This document shows positions 24,744 through 33,632 of a stretch of DNA of 64,000 bases, in pieces. Source of the stretch: Bradyrhizobium sp. CCBAU 53421. Lineage in GTDB: Bacteria; Pseudomonadota; Alphaproteobacteria; Rhizobiales; Xanthobacteraceae. Each line of letters begins with the position of its first letter. The stretch's first letter is position 1. A program made the translations under genes and the position numbers. The stretch is taken from the NCBI RefSeq assembly GCF_015291625.1, contig NZ_CP030047.1, forward strand, positions 9,108,501 to 9,172,500, read 5' to 3'. The notes under the pieces were generated by a model. That model did not search any database, was not told where the DNA came from, and was given only the letters and a program-made list of their open reading frames with translations.

Positions 24744-25913
24744 TTACAACACCACCCGCCGCCCCTCGTCCGCGGCCCAATAGCCGGCGTAATTCACCTT
24801 CGTCGTCTCGTAAGCCAGTGCGAGGCCGGCGAGCGGCGCGCGGCCGGTTGCGACGCACTCCATGAAATCCTGGATCTCCTGCAGGTAGCCGCGGGTCCAT
24901 TCCTCCTCGAGGCAGACATATTGCCAGCCGGTTTTGCGATCGACCTTCTCGGTGATGTAGACGGAGGCGAGCTTCTCCTCTGATGTCTGGTAACTCACGA
25001 GATGCGTGTTCGGCGTGATGTTGGCGAACAGCGAGCCGCCGCTCGTGTAGGTCTCGATCAGATTGCGGACGCCGCCCATGATCATGTCGCCGGAGAACAC
25101 CGTGGCCTTGGTGCCGTCGGAGAAGGTCGCGGTCAGCGTGCCCCAATCCTCGACATCGACCGGATTGGCCTTGATGTAGAGGCGCTCCTCGGGCTTGAGA
25201 TCGGCCGTGACGTTGCCGACGTCGCAGGTAACGCTCGCGACCGTGACGGTCTCGCCGCGGGTCTTGGCCTCGACCTGCTTGAGATAGAGTACGGCCGATA
25301 GCGGGTGACATCCCATCCGGATCAGTGAGCCGCCGCCGGTCATCGCCCACTCCGCGGCGTGCGCGGCATGCGAGCCGGAATGGCTCTCCTCGCCCTTCAT
25401 GAACAGGATCTTGTCGCCGGTGGCGCGGATGATCTCCGCGGTCTTGGTCACCGCGGGCGCGTAGATCCAGTCCTCGGCATACATAAAGAGTTTGCCGCTG
25501 CGCTCGATCGCGGCGCGGGTCGCTTCCATCTCCTGCATCACGCGCTGGTACATCACCGCCTTCGGGACATGCCGGCCGATCGGCGCCTTGTCGCCGGGCT
25601 GCCCGAAATAGCCGCTGAACGGCTTCTCGCAGATCACGTGCTTGCCGGCCTGCATCGCCTCCACGATCATCGTGGCATGCAGGTTGGGCGGCGTGCAGAT
25701 GTCGATAACGTCGATATCAGCGTCGGCGACCAGCTCGGCGAAGCTGCGATAGGCGTTCGGGATTCCGTGCTTGCGGGCGAAGTCATTGACATGATCGCCG
25801 CGCGCGGCGACCGCCCTCACCTCGACATCGACACCATAGACCCGGCGATAGGCGACCATATGCAGCTCCGACACGAAGCCGCAACCGGCCAGACCGATCC
25901 TGATTCTCGTCAT
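24744..25913 (-). CDS. Gfo/Idh/MocA-family oxidoreductase
   Basis: 389 aa from the ATG at 25913, eight bases after AGAGG. The N-terminal Rossmann fold has the NAD(P)-binding Gly motif (IGLAGCGFVSELH) and the family signature EKPF (VICEKPFSGYFG near 105). The C-terminal alpha/beta domain runs to the end. Family members oxidise or reduce sugars, inositols and other polyols; this substrate is unknown. It is the last gene of a four-gene same-strand run (deacetylase, VOC, NTF2-like, this gene), separated from the third by 101 bp. Confidence 0.85.
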   Translation of the reverse strand: MTRIRIGLAGCGFVSELHMVAYRRVYGVDVEVRAVAARGDHVNDFARKHGIPNAYRSFAELVADADIDVIDICTPPNLHATMIVEAMQAGKHVICEKPFSGYFGQPGDKAPIGRHVPKAVMYQRVMQEMEATRAAIERSGKLFMYAEDWIYAPAVTKTAEIIRATGDKILFMKGEESHSGSHAAHAAEWAMTGGGSLIRMGCHPLSAVLYLKQVEAKTRGETVTVASVTCDVGNVTADLKPEERLYIKANPVDVEDWGTLTATFSDGTKATVFSGDMIMGGVRNLIETYTSGGSLFANITPNTHLVSYQTSEEKLASVYITEKVDRKTGWQYVCLEEEWTRGYLQEIQDFMECVATGRAPLAGLALAYETTKVNYAGYWAADEGRRVVL

Positions 25914-26014
25914 GAAGGATGCCTCTGAAGTCGCGGGGACAGGCACCCATCATAGCGGAGCGGTACGGCCGGTCGATGCATCCGGCGGCAGAAAATCGCC
26001 TGCTGCCGCGTCCA

Positions 26015-26548
26015 TCACTGCGCAAGCTTGGCGACGCCCATCTTGGAGAGCAGGGTCAAATTATCCTCGATATGCCAGTTGTCGGTGACGCGGCCGCCGG
26101 TGACCTTGAGCAGATCGGTGGCGATGAAATCGATCGCCTGGCCGCTTCCTTTGGTCGCGCCGAAGCTGCCGGTGAAATGGCCGCGGAACTGCATGTGCAC
26201 GGTGACGTAGTCGCCGGCCACGATCATCTTGACCACTTCGACCGAGAGGTCCGGCACAGCGGCACGGAAATTCTTCGAGGCGAAGGCCGGGCCTTGCGAT
26301 CCCTGCGGACGGCCGGCCGGCAAGGTGTGGTCGACGAAATTATCCGCGATCGCGGCCTTGAGCACAGCCTCGTCGCCGCTGTTCCAGAACTGGTAGAACG
26401 CCTTTGCCGCGGCGACGGTGGCATCGCGCTCGGCTGCCGGGACAGTGGTCGCGACGACGAGATCGTCGATCTTCACCGCATCGGCGCGTGCGGGCGCCGC
26501 GAGCAGCACGCCGATGGCCAAGGCCGTGGCGGCCAGAACATTACGCAT
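26015..26548 (-). CDS. Exported NTF2-like (SnoaL/ester-cyclase-like) protein
   Basis: 177 aa from the ATG at 26548, eight bases after AGGAG. A signal peptide (LAATALAIGVLLAAPARADA) is followed by a SnoaL-type fold: AKAFYQFWNSGDEAVLKAAI, DNFVDHTLP, then VHMQFRGHFTGSF and a final helix. SnoaL-like proteins cyclise or hydrate polyketide-like rings, but most members are uncharacterised; an exported one is uncommon. Its first 8 nt overlap the end of the VOC gene (ATGCGTAA), so the two are coupled. Confidence 0.8.
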   Translation of the reverse strand: MRNVLAATALAIGVLLAAPARADAVKIDDLVVATTVPAAERDATVAAAKAFYQFWNSGDEAVLKAAIADNFVDHTLPAGRPQGSQGPAFASKNFRAAVPDLSVEVVKMIVAGDYVTVHMQFRGHFTGSFGATKGSGQAIDFIATDLLKVTGGRVTDNWHIEDNLTLLSKMGVAKLAQ

Positions 26549-26930
26549 GGTCTTTGCTCCTCGTTGCGGCCGCGCGCTCGCGAAACACCAGTTCGAGCAG
26601 GATGCCTGTTGGCGTGCGGACAAACAACCGGCGCTCGCCGAGCTCCGGCAGGTCCATCGTCGAATAGGGAATGGCGAGCGTCTCGATCTTGTCGCGATAG
26701 GCGTCATAGCCTTCGAGCCGGAAGCCGACATGATCGATGGTTTCGCCGCGCGGATCGTTGCGCATGCCCTCACCGGGGATCAGATGCACCACGGGTTCGC
26801 CGTCGGCATAGAGCCAGTAGCCAGGGAAGGCGAAGCCGGGGCGATAGCCCGGCTTCACGCCGAGGAGATTCTCGAGGAAGGCACGGGTGCCTTCCAGATC
26901 GCTGGTGCGCAGGGTGACATGGTCGAGCAT
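26541..26930 (-). CDS. VOC-family (glyoxalase/dioxygenase) protein
   Basis: 129 aa, a single vicinal-oxygen-chelate unit. The start MLDHVTLRTSDLEGTRAF and the segment TIDHVGFRLEGYD place the usual metal-binding His residues; ILLELVF near the end supplies the expected Glu. VOC proteins cleave, isomerise or epimerise small oxygenated metabolites using a divalent metal. It starts 15 bp after the deacetylase stop and overlaps the exported NTF2-like gene by 8 nt. Confidence 0.85.
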   Translation of the reverse strand: MLDHVTLRTSDLEGTRAFLENLLGVKPGYRPGFAFPGYWLYADGEPVVHLIPGEGMRNDPRGETIDHVGFRLEGYDAYRDKIETLAIPYSTMDLPELGERRLFVRTPTGILLELVFRERAAATRSKDHA

Positions 26931-26945
26931 CGATGCCCCCCGCGA

Positions 26946-27983
26946 TCAGGCCGTCGGTCCGGGCAGGCCGGTCGCGCTGGGCGAAGCGCGCTGGATCACC
27001 GGCGTATTGGCGCGGTTGGCAAGCGCATAGCGGGCGATCTCGTCCTTGCGCGCGAACCAGACATCGCCCTTGCTCTTCGCGTAAGACAGGAAGCGATCGA
27101 GCACCCGCGCCCGGCCGGCATGGCCGGAGATGCGGTCGTGCAGGCTGATCACCATCATGCGCCGCCGCTTCGCGCCTTCTTCATAGAGCTGGTCGAACTC
27201 GTCCTTCAGCGCCTGCTCATAAGCGGCCGGATTCCAGCCCTGGAACGGGAAGGAGACGATGTCGTTCATGTGCATCGTGTAGGGCACGGTGACGAAATCC
27301 TTGCCGCGCACCGGCACGATGAAGGGCTCGTCATGGCTCGGCTCGTCGATGTGATAGAGGAAGCCGAGATCCTGCAGCGTCTCCAGGATGTGGACCGAGT
27401 TGCGCATCCAGTACGCGTTCCAGCCGATCGGCGTTTGTCCCGTGATCTTCTGGATCGTCTCGACGCCGTCGGCGATGAAACGCTTCTCCTGATCCTTCGG
27501 CAGCTGATACGAGTTGCTCCAGATCCGGCCATGCGCAGCCGCCTCATGGCCGCGGCGCACGATCTCCCGGGCGATGTCGGGCGAGGTCTCGACCGCCTTG
27601 CCGATCATGAAGGACGACAGCTTGATGCCGTGCTTGTCCATCAGATCGAGCAGGCGCGGGATACCCTCGTAGTGGCCGTACGCGAAGAACGCGTTGGTCG
27701 GCAGATCGGGCACGCCCTTCTCGATCGGATCGGGAATGACGCCACCGGCGCCGGAGATCGGCTGGCCACCGCCCTCGAACATCAAGGACAGGCTGACCGC
27801 AAGGCGCGCGCCGTTCGGCCAGAAGCCGCCGCCATTCGACGCGGTCTGGGCATCGGATGCGGCCTTATCGGATGCAGCTTTGGCCGGCGGCGGCGCGGCG
27901 ATGAGCCCGGCGGCGGCAAGAGCGCCGGCCGCGGTGACGGCCTGGAGGGTTTCGCGGCGGCTGAGGTGGGAAGCGAGGGTCAT
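26946..27983 (-). CDS. Exported polysaccharide-deacetylase-family hydrolase
   Basis: 345 aa. A Tat-type leader (LSRRETLQAVTAAG) precedes a NodB-like carbohydrate-esterase-4 fold. Family features are weak but readable: LSSFMIGKAVETSPDIAREI, then RRGHEAAAHGRIWSN with the two metal His, then WRN-equivalent GWNAYWMRNSVH and a late ISLHDRISGH. This subgroup resembles PuuE/allantoinase-like enzymes that act on amides rather than chitin, so the substrate may not be a polysaccharide. First gene of the four-gene operon, divergent from the LysR regulator. Confidence 0.82.
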   Translation of the reverse strand: MTLASHLSRRETLQAVTAAGALAAAGLIAAPPPAKAASDKAASDAQTASNGGGFWPNGARLAVSLSLMFEGGGQPISGAGGVIPDPIEKGVPDLPTNAFFAYGHYEGIPRLLDLMDKHGIKLSSFMIGKAVETSPDIAREIVRRGHEAAAHGRIWSNSYQLPKDQEKRFIADGVETIQKITGQTPIGWNAYWMRNSVHILETLQDLGFLYHIDEPSHDEPFIVPVRGKDFVTVPYTMHMNDIVSFPFQGWNPAAYEQALKDEFDQLYEEGAKRRRMMVISLHDRISGHAGRARVLDRFLSYAKSKGDVWFARKDEIARYALANRANTPVIQRASPSATGLPGPTA

Positions 27984-28082
27984 GGCTGATCTCCTTGTTG
28001 ATGAAAATCAGCGTATTCTCTTTCCTATTGGAGTATTATCATCCGTGAATTGGATATATTCTCTACTTTTCGGAAACAATCC

Positions 28083-28991
28083 ATGCTGGACGATATCACC
28101 GAGCTCCGGACCTTCGCCAAGATCGTCACCACGGGCAGCCTGTCCGCCGCCGGGCGCGAGATGGGCATTGCGCTCAGCGTCGTCAGCAAGCGGCTCGCGA
28201 CCCTGGAAAGGCGGACCGACACCAGCCTGATCGTGCGCAGCACGCGCCACCTCGCGCTCACCGAGGAGGGACAAAGGCTGTTCGACCGGGCGCAGCGCAT
28301 CCTCGCCGAGGTCGATGAAGCGGAAGCCGCGCTGGCGCATGGCCGCGTCGAGCCGCAGGGCGTGCTGCGGGTCAGCGCGACGGTCGCGCTCGGCCGCGCC
28401 CATGTCAGTCCGGTCTGCCGCGATCTCGCGCTGACCTACCCGAAGATGTCGGTCGAGCTGATGCTCACGGACCGCCTCGTCGAACTGATCGACGAGCGCA
28501 TCGACGTCGTGATCCGCATCGGCATGCCGCGCGACTCCGACCTGATCATGCGCAAGCTGATCGACAATCACCGCATCATCGCGGCGTCACCGGGCTATCT
28601 CGCGCGACACGGCGCGCCGGCGTCGCCCGAGGATCTCACGCAGCGTGATTGCCTGCTCTACAACAGAGGCGCGCAGGCACGGTGGCGGCTGGTGCATAGC
28701 GACGGCCGCGCCGCCGAGATCGAGGTGTCGTCGCGGCTGCGCTGCGACAATGGCGAGGTCGCACATGACTGGGCGCTCGACGGCGCCGGCCTGATCATGA
28801 AGAGCTGGGTCGATGTCGCGCCCGACCTCGCATCCGGACGCCTGGTGCAGGTGCTGCCGGAATGGCGCAGCGATCCCGCGCCGGTCTGCGCATTGTACGC
28901 GCAGGGACGCCAGATGCCGACGCGCGTGCGGCTATTCCTCGACGCCATCTCGAAGCGGATGGCCGCGTTTCAGGTGACCGGCGGCGCGTAG
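28083..28991 (+). CDS. LysR-family transcriptional regulator
   Basis: 302 aa from the ATG at 28083; a TTG 11 codons upstream is possible. The N-terminal helix-turn-helix is clear (FAKIVTTGSLSAAGREMGIA, then VVSKRLATLERR), followed by the periplasmic-binding-like effector domain. Divergent from the deacetylase operon across a ~100-bp AT-rich gap, the usual position of a LysR activator of that operon. Its 3' end overlaps the convergent aroE-like gene by 22 nt. Confidence 0.88.
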   Translation: MLDDITELRTFAKIVTTGSLSAAGREMGIALSVVSKRLATLERRTDTSLIVRSTRHLALTEEGQRLFDRAQRILAEVDEAEAALAHGRVEPQGVLRVSATVALGRAHVSPVCRDLALTYPKMSVELMLTDRLVELIDERIDVVIRIGMPRDSDLIMRKLIDNHRIIAASPGYLARHGAPASPEDLTQRDCLLYNRGAQARWRLVHSDGRAAEIEVSSRLRCDNGEVAHDWALDGAGLIMKSWVDVAPDLASGRLVQVLPEWRSDPAPVCALYAQGRQMPTRVRLFLDAISKRMAAFQVTGGA

Positions 28992-29824
28992 CGTTGCGCC
29001 ATCACGGCGTCGAAGGCGACGGCCATCGCGGCATCGGGCGGCGTCAATCCTGTGAACAGCTTGAATGCATCGGCGGAGGCGTTGATCGCGAGCTCGCGTC
29101 CGGTCAGGACGGTTGCGCCCTTGGTCTTCGCCGCAGTCAGCAGCGGCGTCCAGAGCGGCGTGTAGACGGCGTCGGCGACCCACATCGACGAATGCAGCAG
29201 CGCATCCGGCACTGGGGTGTCGCGGCTTGGCAGCATGCCGACTGGCGTGGCATTGACGAGGCCGACGGCACCGTGCACCGCCGCTTCGACGCTGGTGGCG
29301 TGGACCGCATGGCGATCAGCCAACTGGGCCGCAAGCTGCGCGGCCTTGGCGGCATCGGCGTCGAATATCCTGATCCCGGCGACACCGAGGCCGGCGAGCG
29401 CGAAGGCGATCGCCTTGCCGACGCCGCCGGCACCGATCAGCGCGATCGGGCCGCGCGGCGCTGAGGCAAGCAGCGGTTCGATCGCACGCGCAAACCCGGT
29501 CGCATCGGTATTGTGTCCGATCAGCCGAGCGTCCCTGGCGACGATGGTGTTGACCGCGCCGATCGCGCGCGCATCCGGCGCGAGGTCATCGAGCAGCTGG
29601 ACGACCGCCTCCTTGTAGGGAAAGGTGACGTTGACGCCGGCAAAGCCGAGCCGCCTGATGCCCTCTAACATCGCGCGCAACTCGTCGCGCCCGGCACCAT
29701 CAACCTCGATCAGCTGGTAGTGACAGCGGACGCCGAGGGCTGCGGCGGCCTGCTCGTGCATCGCAGGCGCCGCCGAATGCGCGATCGGGTACCCAATCAG
29801 ACCGGTCAGGAAACGGTCGCGCAT
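28970..29824 (-). CDS. aroE: Shikimate dehydrogenase-like protein
   Basis: 284 aa with the AroE family order: LIGYPIAHSAAPAMHE at the N-terminus, the catalytic NVTFPYKE (Lys and later Asp in HNTDATG), GAVNTIV, and the dinucleotide motif GAGGVGKAIA. AroE reduces 3-dehydroshikimate in aromatic amino-acid synthesis; the paralog YdiB/AroE2 types act on quinate or related acids. Ser-Ala-Ala in place of the usual SxSP (HSAAPAMH) suggests a paralog rather than the housekeeping enzyme. It ends inside the LysR gene on the opposite strand. Confidence 0.8.
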   Translation of the reverse strand: MRDRFLTGLIGYPIAHSAAPAMHEQAAAALGVRCHYQLIEVDGAGRDELRAMLEGIRRLGFAGVNVTFPYKEAVVQLLDDLAPDARAIGAVNTIVARDARLIGHNTDATGFARAIEPLLASAPRGPIALIGAGGVGKAIAFALAGLGVAGIRIFDADAAKAAQLAAQLADRHAVHATSVEAAVHGAVGLVNATPVGMLPSRDTPVPDALLHSSMWVADAVYTPLWTPLLTAAKTKGATVLTGRELAINASADAFKLFTGLTPPDAAMAVAFDAVMAQRYAPPVT

Positions 29825-29845
29825 TGTCCCCCACGCCAGTGGTGC

Positions 29846-30310
29846 TCAGCTCATGCGATCGAGCCGAGCATAGCTGTCTTCCATGCCGTGCTCCATGCCG
29901 GTCGCGAGCATCGCCGCGCGAGTGGCCGCATCCGACAATGTCATCCGCATTGTCATCACGGTACCGCTGCCGTCGGGCGCGAACCGCGTCTCGACATGAT
30001 TGTCCGGCGTCGGATCCGGCAGATGCATGCGCTCGACGTGCACGATGCGGCTGTACGGTTCGAGTTCGAGATATTCGCCGGTCAGATGAAAGCCGCCGCC
30101 CTTGCCGTCGGTCCATTCGTAACGAATCTTGCCGCCGGGCCTGAGCTCGCTGACGCAGACCGGCATGGTCCAGCCTTCCGGACCGAGCAGCCACTTCTGC
30201 AGCAGCTCCGGCTCGGTATGCGCGCGATACACCGCCTCGGGCGGCGCGACGAAGCGCCAGGTGACAACGATATAGCGGTCGCCTTCGGTCTTCAGCGTCA
30301 ACTTGCTCAT
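29846..30310 (-). CDS. SRPBCC-family protein (AHSA1-like)
   Basis: 154 aa. An AHSA1/START-type helix-grip fold: VTWRFVAPPEAVYRAHTEPELL at the front, WLLGPEGWTMPV, then GGKIRYEW and a long C-terminal helix (AAMLATGMEHGMEDSYARLD). Such proteins bind hydrophobic ligands. Downstream of an ArsR-type gene with a 10-bp gap, an arrangement repeated in many bacteria, so the repressor probably controls it. Confidence 0.82.
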   Translation of the reverse strand: MSKLTLKTEGDRYIVVTWRFVAPPEAVYRAHTEPELLQKWLLGPEGWTMPVCVSELRPGGKIRYEWTDGKGGGFHLTGEYLELEPYSRIVHVERMHLPDPTPDNHVETRFAPDGSGTVMTMRMTLSDAATRAAMLATGMEHGMEDSYARLDRMS

Positions 30311-30320
30311 GGGATACCCT

Positions 30321-30644
30321 TCACTTCTCAGGCTTCATGGCGGCCAGCACTCCGTCCAGCCGGTCGTAATTGGTTTCCAGCGCCCGCCGCAGCATGCCGA
30401 GCCATTGATCGATCTCGGCGACAGCTGTCGGCGCCAGCCGGCACGGCCGCTTGGTGCCTTCGATCCGCCGCACGATCAGGCCGGCGCCCTCGAGCACCTT
30501 GAGATGGCGTGAGATCGCGGGCTGGGACAGCTCGAAGGGCTCGACCAGCTCCATGACAGTCGCTTCGCCCAGAGCGAGCCGCGCCAGGATGGCCCGGCGG
30601 GTCGGGTCGGCGAGCGCGGAAAAGGCGGCATCGAGGTTGGCCAT
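30321..30644 (-). CDS. ArsR-family transcriptional regulator
   Basis: 107 aa, nearly all winged helix: FSALADPTRRAILARLALGE, ELVEPFELSQPAISRHLKVL (recognition helix) and the wing LIVRRIEGTKRPCRL. The metal-binding Cys cluster of arsenic or cadmium sensors is absent; only one Cys is present, as in the SRPBCC-associated ArsR subgroup. It lies just downstream of a strong palindrome (30657-30690), which should be its operator. Confidence 0.87.
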   Translation of the reverse strand: MANLDAAFSALADPTRRAILARLALGEATVMELVEPFELSQPAISRHLKVLEGAGLIVRRIEGTKRPCRLAPTAVAEIDQWLGMLRRALETNYDRLDGVLAAMKPEK

Positions 30645-30656
30645 GCTTCATCTCGT

Positions 30657-30690
30657 ATCAGTTATATAATCGATATATTATATAACTGAT
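30657..30690. promoter_or_regulatory. ArsR operator: 14-bp perfect inverted repeat
   Basis: Arms ATCAGTTATATAAT (30657-30670) and ATTATATAACTGAT (30677-30690) are exact complements around a 6-bp spacer CGATAT. The stretch is AT-rich in a GC-rich genome and ends 13 bp before the ArsR start, overlapping the likely promoter. Autorepression of the ArsR-SRPBCC pair is the simplest reading. Confidence 0.75.
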
Positions 30691-30801
30691 GACGCATATT
30701 CAACCGAAATCCGCTGCGGCGAAGGCGCGCAGCGGATTCGGTAATCTCTTCAATGCTGAATTTGCACCGCCGAGGTCGTGCGGCGGCAGGTGCCGAAACG
30801 G

Positions 30802-31401
30802 CTAGACGTCGAAGAACACGGTCTCGTTGTCGCCCTGCAGATGGACGTCGAAGGTGTAGGCGTTGCCCGCACTCGCCTTCTTCGCAATCAGCGTGGCGCG
30901 GCGATCGGCCGGCACCAGTGCAAGCGTTGAATCGCCCGCGTTGGCCGCTTCGTCGTCAAAGTAGATCCGGGTGTAGAGATGCAGCAGCATGCCGCGCGCG
31001 AACACCGCGAGCACGATGTGCGGCGCCTGCGGCTTGCCGTCGGCATCGGGCACCGAGCCCGGCTTGATGGTGTCGAACGAATAGCCACCGCTCTTGTCGG
31101 TGCCGCAGCGGCCAAAACCCTTGAAGCTCGAATTCGGCAGCGCGCGCGCATCCTGCGGATCGGAGAAGCGGCCTTGCGCGTCGGCCTGCCAGATCTCCAG
31201 CATGCAGTCGGGGATCACGGCGCCGTCGCCGTCATAGATCTTACCCTCGACGCGGATGCGCTCGCCCGAAACGTCAGGTGTGAGCAGGTTGTTGGAGAAG
31301 GCATCGTTCCACTCATATTCGCCGTTCGGCGTCAGGCCGTATTTGAAATAGGGGCCGACGGTCTGCGAGGGCGTGATTCCATCAGGACGCGGGTTCGACA
31401 C
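30802..31401 (-). CDS. pcaG: Protocatechuate 3,4-dioxygenase alpha subunit
   Basis: 199 aa, starting at a GTG immediately after the pcaH stop (TAAGTG). The alpha subunit lacks the iron-ligand set but has the same beta-sandwich fold: SQTVGPYFKYGL, then CMLEIWQADAQGRF and a terminal VHLQGDNETVFFDV. With PcaH it forms the Fe(III) intradiol dioxygenase that opens protocatechuate to 3-carboxy-cis,cis-muconate, the first ring-cleavage step of this branch. Confidence 0.95.
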   Translation of the reverse strand: MSNPRPDGITPSQTVGPYFKYGLTPNGEYEWNDAFSNNLLTPDVSGERIRVEGKIYDGDGAVIPDCMLEIWQADAQGRFSDPQDARALPNSSFKGFGRCGTDKSGGYSFDTIKPGSVPDADGKPQAPHIVLAVFARGMLLHLYTRIYFDDEAANAGDSTLALVPADRRATLIAKKASAGNAYTFDVHLQGDNETVFFDV

Positions 31402-32103
31402 TTACCTGGTCTCCATCGGCGTGGCATTGCGCCCGCGCAGCACGATATCGAAGCGATAGCACAGCGCCCATTCCGGCTGGGTGTTCTCGAGATCGAATGA
31501 CGAGATCATCCGCGCCCGCGCCTTCTCATCCGTCACCGAGTTGAAGATCGGATCGAACGGGAACAGCGGATCGCCGGGGAAATACATCTGCGTGACGAGA
31601 CGCGAGACGAAGGAGTGGCCGAACACCGAGAAGTGGATATGCGCTGGCCGCCACGCATTGTGGTGATTGCCCCAGGGATAGGCACCGGGCTTGATGGTGA
31701 TGAACTTGTAGTAGCCGGATGCATCCGACTGCGTGCGGCCTGCGCCGGTGAAGTTCGGATCGAGCGGCGCCGGATGCTGGTCGACGACATGGATGTAGCG
31801 GCCGCAGGCATTGGCCTGCCACAGCTCGACCAGCGTGTTGGGCACGCCGCGGCCGTCCTCGTCGCGCACATGACCATGCACGATGATGCGCTCGCCGAGC
31901 GGCTCGCCCTTGGCCTGGATGGTGAGATCGTTGTCGTGCGCGCGCACGGTCTCATGACCATAGACCGGACCGGTCAATTCCGAGAGCGTGTGCCGGATCG
32001 GGATCAACGGCTTCTGCGGCGAGCGCTTCACGGTGGAGCGATAGTCCGGCGACAGCCGCGCCGGATGAGCCGCAAGCGATTGCAGCGGGTACAACAAGGT
32101 CAT
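31402..32103 (-). CDS. pcaH: Protocatechuate 3,4-dioxygenase beta subunit
   Basis: 233 aa from the ATG at 32103, eight bases after GGAGG; the frame runs 22 codons further with no support. The catalytic subunit carries the Fe(III) ligands: Tyr in CGRYIHV, Tyr in GYYKFITI, and two His in RPAHIHFSVFG. The iron opens protocatechuate between the two hydroxylated carbons. Directly followed by pcaG; pcaF is upstream on the same strand beyond a strong hairpin. Confidence 0.95.
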   Translation of the reverse strand: MTLLYPLQSLAAHPARLSPDYRSTVKRSPQKPLIPIRHTLSELTGPVYGHETVRAHDNDLTIQAKGEPLGERIIVHGHVRDEDGRGVPNTLVELWQANACGRYIHVVDQHPAPLDPNFTGAGRTQSDASGYYKFITIKPGAYPWGNHHNAWRPAHIHFSVFGHSFVSRLVTQMYFPGDPLFPFDPIFNSVTDEKARARMISSFDLENTQPEWALCYRFDIVLRGRNATPMETR

Positions 32104-32174
32104 GGCGAATTCCTCCGCGGCCCACGCGCCCGGCGGGCTCACCATCAGATCATTATAGTGCATAACCAAATTGG

Positions 32175-32198
32175 GGAAGGGCTGTTTTCAGCCCTTCC
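32175..32198 (-). terminator. Hairpin between pcaF and pcaH
   Basis: Arms GGAAGGGCTG (32175-32184) and CAGCCCTTCC (32189-32198), exact complements with a TTTT loop. It is 12 bp past the pcaF stop and about 70 bp before pcaH. There is no downstream T-run on the minus strand, so it could be a terminator, an attenuator or an mRNA-end stabiliser. Confidence 0.55.
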
Positions 32199-32209
32199 AA
32201 GCCATTGGA

Positions 32210-33418
<1,209 letters not shown>

Positions 33419-33632
33419 TGAATCTCTCCCTGAATGCCGCGACTTAGGCGCTGGATCGGCTGGAACTTAAGATCGGTTTTAGGAGCGTGCCCGCGGCAGG
33501 TCAATTGATGTGGCTGCGTAGCCTCAGCGCATTACCGTGATGCCTCGTCATATTTCGAACCGTGGAGAGGGTGGAAAACCCCGTCGTCGCGGATAGGACC
33601 GCGCGGCGAAATTTTGTAGTTTCCGCCCCCTC

